A stretch of DNA of 10,570 nt from JBFWIL01 sp050256015 (GTDB lineage Bacteria > Bacteroidota > Bacteroidia > Bacteroidales > Prolixibacteraceae): NCBI GenBank assembly GCA_050256015.1, contig JBFWIL010000079.1:1-10570 (forward strand). Reading direction: 5' to 3'. The notes below the pieces were generated by a model. That model was not told where the DNA came from. It saw nothing but the letters and a program-made list of their open reading frames with translations, and searched no databases. A program made the position numbers and the translations under genes. Positions 7,104 through 10,570 of this stretch are shown here, piece after piece (the stretch's first letter is position 1; the number at the start of each line of letters is the position of its first letter).

Positions 7104-7688
7104 ATGGATTTTAAGCAATACGGCCTCTCCCTTTTTCAGGGAACCAAACAACTCCTCTTGCATCCGCGCGAATTCTGGAACGGTCCGTCTCCGCAGGTAT
7201 ACAGGGACAGGGTTGTTTCGCGGATGTACGCCCCGCTGGTGCTACTGGCCGGACTGGCCATCTTTGCCGGCGAAGTGATCCACAGTTTTGAAATACTCTG
7301 GTCTTATGCACTGCTTAAAGGCATGCGGGAAATAGTTAGTTATTTTATGCAATTCTTCCTGGCTGTACCTGTACTGGCTGCTTTATTAAAAAATTACGGG
7401 GGCAGGGCCGGCCGCAATACTTTGCGTATGGTCGTGGTCAGCACGCTGATTCCCTTTGTCCTGGCGTCCACAGTAACCGGACTTTTCCCCGGACTTTATA
7501 TTATTAGCATAACAGGTTTGTACGGATTTTACCTCTTTGCAACCGGTTCTCTATACCAACTGGAAATACCGAAAGAAAATCAGTCCCGCTTTATCACACT
7601 GGCAATTTTACTAAATATTCTTATTTTTGGGATAACAAATCTGATTTGCTGGAGAATATTTGATGCATTATTCCCTTATGGCGCATAA
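7104..7688 (+). CDS. YIP1-family polytopic membrane protein
   Basis: A 194-residue protein with a short polar N-terminus (about 1-40, including LLLHPREFWN) and five hydrophobic segments at about 41-57, 77-95, 108-127, 130-150 and 162-186. A short N-terminal LxxPxxFW-like lead followed by five helices is the layout of bacterial YIP1-domain proteins; their molecular function is unknown. ATG 7104 begins MDFKQYGLSLFQG. The in-frame ATG at 7074 would put the start inside the predicted promoter. The 3' end overlaps smpB by 11 bases, so the two are cotranscribed and possibly translationally coupled, although I know no functional link between them. Confidence 0.75.
   Translation: MDFKQYGLSLFQGTKQLLLHPREFWNGPSPQVYRDRVVSRMYAPLVLLAGLAIFAGEVIHSFEILWSYALLKGMREIVSYFMQFFLAVPVLAALLKNYGGRAGRNTLRMVVVSTLIPFVLASTVTGLFPGLYIISITGLYGFYLFATGSLYQLEIPKENQSRFITLAILLNILIFGITNLICWRIFDALFPYGA
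7651..7655 (+). promoter_or_regulatory. Shine-Dalgarno-like GGAGA ahead of the upstream smpB start
   Basis: GGAGA lies seven bases before an in-frame ATG at 7663, five codons upstream of the start preferred from homology (7678). It is unusual in this window, where starts mostly lack such a site, and leaves the smpB start uncertain by five residues. Confidence 0.3.
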
Positions 7689-8136
7689 ATCACAGGATAT
7701 TAATATCCGGAACAAACGGGCTTATTTCGATTACGAAATACTGGAAAAATACACCGCAGGTCTTCAACTGGCCGGAACCGAAATCAAATCGGTGAGGAAC
7801 AGCAAGGTCAGCATTACAGAAGCCTATTGCCGGTTTACAGGCAGGGAGCTGTATGTGGTAAACATGAACATCTCGGAGTATGATTTCGGGAACATCAACA
7901 ACCATGAGGCCCGACGCGACCGGAAACTGCTTTTGAATAAAAAGGAGCTGGAAAAGCTGCAGAAGAAAACCAGGGAAAGCGGACTGACCATTATTCCGCT
8001 CCGGATGTTTATTAACGATCATGGGCTGGCCAAAATCGAGATCGGGCTGGCCAAGGGCAAAAAAAACTTCGATAAGCGTGAAACCTTAAAGCAGAAAGAT
8101 GCAAAACGGAACATGGACCGGGCAATGAAATTCTGA
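7678..8136 (+). CDS. smpB: SsrA-binding protein SmpB (trans-translation)
   Basis: SmpB binds the tRNA-like domain of tmRNA and places its C-terminal tail in the empty mRNA channel to rescue stalled ribosomes. The 152-residue protein has the family signatures NIRNKRAYFDYEI (about 9-21), AGLQLAGTEIKSVR (27-40), ELYVVNMNISEY (57-68), NHEARRDRKLLLNKKEL (75-91) and GLAKIEIGLAKGKKNFDKRE (118-137), followed by the basic tail KQKDAKRNMDRAMKF. ATG 7678 gives the usual short lead (MAHKSQDINI). An in-frame ATG at 7663 with a GGAGA before it would add MHYSL and cannot be excluded. It overlaps the YIP1 gene by 11 bases and is followed by a probable terminator. No tmRNA gene is seen in the window. Confidence 0.97.
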   Translation: MAHKSQDINIRNKRAYFDYEILEKYTAGLQLAGTEIKSVRNSKVSITEAYCRFTGRELYVVNMNISEYDFGNINNHEARRDRKLLLNKKELEKLQKKTRESGLTIIPLRMFINDHGLAKIEIGLAKGKKNFDKRETLKQKDAKRNMDRAMKF

Positions 8137-8155
8137 TCCGGACCAATGTTTTTTT
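8114..8155 (+). terminator. Probable intrinsic terminator of the YIP1-smpB transcript
   Basis: TGGACCGGG (8114-8122) pairs with TCCGGACCA (8137-8145) through a nine-base stem with one A-A mismatch and one G-U pair, with a loop of 14. Three bases later a run of seven Ts (8149-8155) follows. The stem uses the last codons of smpB. The placement is right for ending this transcript before the sigma-factor gene; the mismatch and long loop lower certainty. Confidence 0.45.
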
Positions 8156-8189
8156 CTCCGGAAGCAAGCCAAAACCAGAGTCTTATTAC

Positions 8190-8762
8190 ATGACGAAAAC
8201 ACAAAACACAAAAGCCAGGGAACTTATCCTCTTCCGGGAATTCAAAAGTGGAAATGAAAAAGCTTTTGACTATTTCTTTGAACGATATTACCAGGGTTTG
8301 TGTGTTTTTGCCAGCCGGATAACCGGATCGGAGCAGTCTGCCAAGGATATTGTCCAGGATTTTTTTACCCGTTTCTGGGAAAACCGGGAAAAACTTGAAA
8401 TCCATTCTGCCGTCAAGTCATATTTTATCCGTTCGGTTCATAACCGTTGCCTGGACTACCTCGCCTTCCGGGAGATCCGCCTCAGACATGCCAGCAGGGA
8501 ACTCGCACTGCTCAGCGACGATGACCTGCTGGATTATCCGCTGCTGGACCCGGAGCTGCAGCAGCAACTGGACAAAGCCATCGGTCAGCTACCGGAAACC
8601 GTAAGAAAAACCTTTTTATTGAGCCGGATGGAAGGATTAAGCTATAAACATATTTCGGAGCGCGAACAGATTTCGGTTAAAGCCGTGGAGTACCGCATAA
8701 GCAAAGCATTAACCTTCCTGCGGAAAGCTCTGGATGATTTCCTGTTTTTTCTTATTCTCTGA
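8190..8762 (+). CDS. ECF sigma-70 factor, FecI-like (Bacteroidota SusC-linked group)
   Basis: A 190-residue extracytoplasmic-function sigma factor that directs RNA polymerase to its target operon, here presumably the adjacent susC-like operon. Region 2 spans about residues 22-95, with DIVQDFFTRFWENR (53-66) as the core-binding and -10 recognition helix and SYFIRSVHNRCLDYL at 77-91. Region 4 (about 122-180) shows LPETVRKTFLLSRMEGLSYK followed by the helix-turn-helix EREQISVKAVEYRISKAL. There is no region 1 or 3, as expected for an ECF factor. The C-terminus ends in an unusual hydrophobic FLFFLIL. The gene is followed by fecR and a susC-like gene in the same direction, the standard trio for surface-signalled uptake loci. 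The gap to fecR is 278 bases, long for this arrangement. No TAnnTTTG box is visible just upstream. Confidence 0.95.
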   Translation: MTKTQNTKARELILFREFKSGNEKAFDYFFERYYQGLCVFASRITGSEQSAKDIVQDFFTRFWENREKLEIHSAVKSYFIRSVHNRCLDYLAFREIRLRHASRELALLSDDDLLDYPLLDPELQQQLDKAIGQLPETVRKTFLLSRMEGLSYKHISEREQISVKAVEYRISKALTFLRKALDDFLFFLIL

Positions 8763-9040
8763 ACTCAGTCAATCTTTTGAAAAAATGCTGCCTACGCTTT
8801 CATCCAGCATAAGCCCGGACTTTTCCGGCTCAGCAAATATCCAACAGCAATGCCTTTTCAACTGAGCTGTTACGCAGAAGCCGCCCTTACACAAATAACG
8901 TCCTGTTTTTCCATATGCACTGCAAACACATAGGCAAAAAAAACGCTGTCTCTTCAGGGGAACGTACCGTTCGCCCGTCATATTTATAAACAGCGGCCAC
9001 AAAAGAGCAAGCGTAACAGTTAAGAATAAGCAAATGAATT
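8763..9040 (+). other. Long intergenic region between sigma factor and fecR
   Basis: 278 bases without a believable gene. It holds a small imperfect hairpin near its left end (AGCCCGGA at about 8812-8819 against TCCGGCT just after, with a short loop and no T-run) and a minus-strand terminator-like structure at 8936-8995. No TAnnTTTG box is seen ahead of fecR on the plus strand. A 77-codon frame on the minus strand (8769-9002) is rich in Cys and resembles nothing known to me. Confidence 0.5.
8936..8995 (-). terminator. Minus-strand terminator-like structure in the sigma-fecR gap
   Basis: Read on the minus strand, CGCTGTTT (8995-8988) pairs with AGACAGCG (8951-8944), giving eight pairs including one G-U. 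An inner hairpin GAACG-GTA-CGTTC (8972-8960) sits in the loop, and eight Ts (8943-8936) follow at once. On the plus strand the same bases give a run of As before the hairpin, so it cannot be a plus-strand terminator. No gene reads leftward into it, so it would serve only an antisense RNA. The large loop makes this moderate evidence. Confidence 0.3.
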
Positions 9041-10120
9041 ATGAAGCAGGAGCAATCCATACCCGGTTATATTATTGATTATCTGAACGGGAATGCCGGT
9101 AATGAGCAAAAAAGACAGCGGGATGCCTGGCTGCGCGATGCGGAGAACCATCAATTGTTCAAAAAGCTGCAAAAGGTGAACCGGCTTTCAAACGATCTGG
9201 AAATGTTCACTCATTTTAACCTCCGGGAAGGGAAAGCCGGGATCAGGCAAAGAATTCAACTGAACAAACGGATCAGGCTTCTGGGCCGCATTCAGAAAGC
9301 TGCAGCCCTGCTGCTCCTCCCCGCCCTGCTGTTTGGCGGATGGTCGTTTTTCCAGACCCGGCAGTTAAAACAGCAAATGAGTCCGGCCGCCTTTACACAG
9401 CAAGTCAGCACCCAACCCGGCATCCGTTCTTCTTTCGTGCTTCCTGACGGAACCCGGGTATGGCTTAATTCTGCCAGCACCATGAAGTTCCCTTCTGTTT
9501 TCCGCGGACCTGTCCGAACCGTTGAACTGGAAGGTGAAGCTTATTTTGAAGTGGCCAAAAAAGAGAAAATGCCTTTCGTTGTAAAATCGTATCTACTGGA
9601 TGTCACGGCCCTGGGCACGGCATTCAACCTTTCTGCCTATCCTGATGACGGAAGTACAACGGCAACGCTGGCTGAAGGGAAAATCTGCGTATCCACAAAA
9701 CAGGGAGAAAAGAAACAATTTCTGCTTAAGCCTGAAGATCAGCTCAGCTACGAAAAAAGCACCCGTCAGGCGCACAAAGACCAGGTCGATGTTTATGCTG
9801 CCATTGCCTGGAAAGACGGCAAGCTGATCTTCAACGACACCCCTTTTCATGAAGTCGTTCAAAAACTGGGACGATGGTTTAACACAGACATCCGGCTGGC
9901 CGATAAGTCTATATTTAATTACCGTTACACAGCCACCTTCACCAACGAAAGCCTTCCCCAGGTTATGGAACTGCTAACGTTCTCAGCCCCCATTGAGTAC
10001 TCTTCAACCAGCCGGACCATACTGGACGGTCATCGCTTCAGCCGGGAACAGATTATTATTTACAGCAAACAGAATACCGCTATAAACAACAATTCAAAAA
10101 ACAGGATGCCTATGAAATAA
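9041..10120 (+). CDS. FecR-family anti-sigma factor, single-pass inner-membrane protein
   Basis: A 359-residue regulator that holds the partner ECF sigma factor at the membrane until the cognate outer-membrane receptor signals. The cytoplasmic N-terminal sigma-binding region is about 1-84 (IIDYLNGNAGNEQKRQRDAW). One transmembrane helix follows at about 85-104 (KAAALLLLPALLFGGWSFF). The periplasmic FecR domain is about 122-225 with the typical phrases SSFVLPDGTRVWLNSAS, VELEGEAYFEVAK and VTALGTAFNLSAY. The C-terminal domain (about 260-340, DUF4974 type) contains KLIFNDTPFHEVVQKLGRWF and FTNESLPQVMELL. This is the full Bacteroidota architecture and length. It follows its sigma factor and precedes a SusC homologue with an STN domain, so the three probably form one signalling chain. 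No Shine-Dalgarno is visible at ATG 9041. Confidence 0.95.
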   Translation: MKQEQSIPGYIIDYLNGNAGNEQKRQRDAWLRDAENHQLFKKLQKVNRLSNDLEMFTHFNLREGKAGIRQRIQLNKRIRLLGRIQKAAALLLLPALLFGGWSFFQTRQLKQQMSPAAFTQQVSTQPGIRSSFVLPDGTRVWLNSASTMKFPSVFRGPVRTVELEGEAYFEVAKKEKMPFVVKSYLLDVTALGTAFNLSAYPDDGSTTATLAEGKICVSTKQGEKKQFLLKPEDQLSYEKSTRQAHKDQVDVYAAIAWKDGKLIFNDTPFHEVVQKLGRWFNTDIRLADKSIFNYRYTATFTNESLPQVMELLTFSAPIEYSSTSRTILDGHRFSREQIIIYSKQNTAINNNSKNRMPMK

Positions 10121-10149
10121 AAAAACAGGGCAGTCCCCCAACTGCCCTG
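10119..10149 (-). terminator. Strong intrinsic terminator, functional in minus-strand orientation
   Basis: CAGGGCAGT (10126-10134) and ACTGCCCTG (10141-10149) form a perfect nine-base stem with a six-base loop. On the minus strand it is followed by seven Ts (10125-10119). On the plus strand the hairpin is followed by AAAAATT, so it does not look like a plus-strand terminator. Nothing annotated on the minus strand would need it except an antisense transcript. On the plus-strand mRNA the same hairpin could protect or separate the fecR and susC parts of the message. Confidence 0.6.
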
Positions 10150-10159
10150 AAAAATTGCC

Positions 10160-10178
10160 GCCGAAACGGCTACTTTTT
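10160..10178 (+). terminator. Small hairpin plus T-run in the susC leader (weak terminator or attenuator)
   Basis: GCCG-AAA-CGGC (10160-10170) is followed after TAC by five Ts (10174-10178) on the plus strand. The stem has only four pairs, all G-C. It could weakly end the fecR transcript, or it may be fortuitous. The overlapping TACTTTTT (10171-10178) is one base off a TAnnTTTG box. Confidence 0.25.
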
Positions 10179-10198
10179 AAGTATTAATTAAAACAATT

Positions 10199-10232
10199 CA
10201 AACTTATGAAAAAATTGTGTAATTCTTTCAAG
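10199..10232 (-). promoter_or_regulatory. Candidate antisense promoter overlapping the susC start codon
   Basis: On the minus strand TAAGTTTG (10206-10199) matches the TAnnTTTG -7 consensus perfectly. CTTG (10232-10229) is an imperfect -33 box with a 22-base spacer, longer than usual. It points toward the strong terminator at 10149-10119 and overlaps the A of the susC ATG. Confidence 0.35.
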
Positions 10233-10570
10233 GATGAAGGCATTTATCATCCGTGGATTAAATTTTTGATTACCATGAAGCTAACCGCAATTTTTGCTTT
10301 ACTCCTTGTTGTACAAGGATTTGCCCTGAAAGGCTACTCACAGAAGACATCACTGAACCTAAAAATGGAGAACGTTACCGTAAAGGATGTGCTCAAAGTC
10401 ATTGAAGATAAAAGTGACTATTATTTCCTTTATAACGGCGATCTGATCGATGTGGATCAGCGAGTCAGCATTAATGTGGACAATAAAAACGTGGAAGATG
10501 TGCTGAACGCCCTGTTTTCGGACAAAGAGATCAGGTTCATGGTGATGGACCGCCAGATTGTGCTTTCTCC
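10206..10570 (+). CDS. SusC/RagA-like TonB-dependent outer-membrane receptor with STN domain (5' end only)
   Basis: First 121 codons of a large receptor (family length about 1000-1200 residues) that runs off the right edge. Residues 1-23 are a polar N-terminal extension, common in this group. A hydrophobic signal sequence follows (MKLTAIFALLLVVQGFALKG, 24-43) with probable cleavage near GYSQ (about 46). Residues 49-121 form an STN domain: LNLKMENVTVKDVLKVIEDK, DYYFLYNGDL, VSINVDNKNVEDVLNALFSD and FMVMDRQIVL. STN is the periplasmic signalling domain of receptors that talk to a FecR anti-sigma factor, matching the gene just upstream. The carboxypeptidase-like, plug and barrel domains and any SusD lie outside the window. 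ATG 10206 is chosen because it gives the full extended signal region; ATG 10275 could also start a signal peptide. Confidence 0.92.
   Translation, partial: MKKLCNSFKDEGIYHPWIKFLITMKLTAIFALLLVVQGFALKGYSQKTSLNLKMENVTVKDVLKVIEDKSDYYFLYNGDLIDVDQRVSINVDNKNVEDVLNALFSDKEIRFMVMDRQIVLS

Larger units (their letters stand above)
10119..10195 (-). ncRNA. Predicted short antisense RNA over the susC leader
   Basis: Predicted from signals only. A perfect -7 box on the minus strand at 10206-10199 would start transcription near 10195, and a strong intrinsic terminator ends it at about 10119, giving roughly 75 nt. The RNA would be fully complementary to the fecR-susC spacer. It would contain a small GCCG-TTT-CGGC hairpin and the terminator hairpin with a G-rich loop (TGGGGG). 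Cis-antisense RNAs that repress ECF/SusC polysaccharide loci are known in Bacteroides (DonS of B. fragilis is the named case). Whether this one is made, and whether it represses, is inference. Confidence 0.35.

Noticed and set aside
8137..8162. TCCGGA direct/inverted pair flanking a T-run before the sigma gene
   Set aside because: TCCGGA is self-complementary and the T-run would be inside the loop. The alternative pairing with the smpB 3' end (8114-8145) makes a better terminator and was annotated instead.
8769..9002. Minus-strand 77-codon frame rich in Cys in the sigma-fecR gap
   Set aside because: No recognisable domain, no promoter or ribosome site, and the frame spans the terminator-like hairpin. 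Composition looks like noncoding sequence.
1..10570. Mobile element, CRISPR array, tRNA, rRNA or tmRNA
   Set aside because: I found no inverted-repeat-bounded transposase, spaced repeats or RNA gene consensus. The housekeeping content also argues against an accessory island left of 8190.

Overview
The window looks like chromosomal DNA from a member of the Bacteroidota, most probably the Bacteroidales/Marinilabiliales side. The evidence is a FecI-type ECF sigma factor, a FecR-type anti-sigma factor and a SusC/RagA-type TonB-dependent porin with an N-terminal STN domain in that order. Further support comes from several matches to the Bacteroidota promoter (TTTG at -33, TAnnTTTG at -7), general lack of Shine-Dalgarno sites, and a MiaA of the GTGKD variant that I associate with this phylum. 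Genus and species cannot be read from the sequence. I see no insertion sequence, phage gene, CRISPR array, tRNA or rRNA.

Layout. Positions 1-5213 are mainly minus-strand housekeeping genes: the 5' two thirds of uvrB (running off the left edge), a YqaB-like HAD sugar-phosphate phosphatase, a class I/II PLP aminotransferase, a GroES-like co-chaperone and type I methionine aminopeptidase. One small plus-strand membrane-protein gene of unknown function (2159-2548) sits among them. From 5307 the order is an acyl-ACP thioesterase (plus), miaA (minus, convergent with it), a YIP1-family membrane protein (plus) and smpB (plus, overlapping the YIP1 gene by 11 bases). These genes concern DNA repair, tRNA modification, nascent-protein processing, ribosome rescue and lipid chain release; they look like ordinary core genome.

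From 8190 to the right edge the character changes. An ECF sigma factor, a 278-base gap, a single-pass FecR anti-sigma factor and the start of a SusC-like receptor form the regulatory head of a TonB-dependent uptake locus, often a polysaccharide utilisation locus. In such loci the STN domain of the loaded receptor signals across the periplasm to FecR, which frees the sigma factor to transcribe the susC/susD operon. The substrate cannot be told because susD and any enzymes lie beyond the window.

The most interesting feature is in the 85-base gap between fecR and susC. A perfect 9-bp GC-rich hairpin is followed by seven Ts only when read on the minus strand. About 75 bases upstream of that terminator, on the same strand and overlapping the susC start codon, lies a perfect TAAGTTTG -7 box. 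Together they predict a roughly 75-nt RNA antisense to the susC leader, resembling in principle the cis-antisense repressor RNAs known from Bacteroides polysaccharide loci. A second minus-strand terminator-like structure lies in the sigma-FecR gap. Both are predictions from sequence only.
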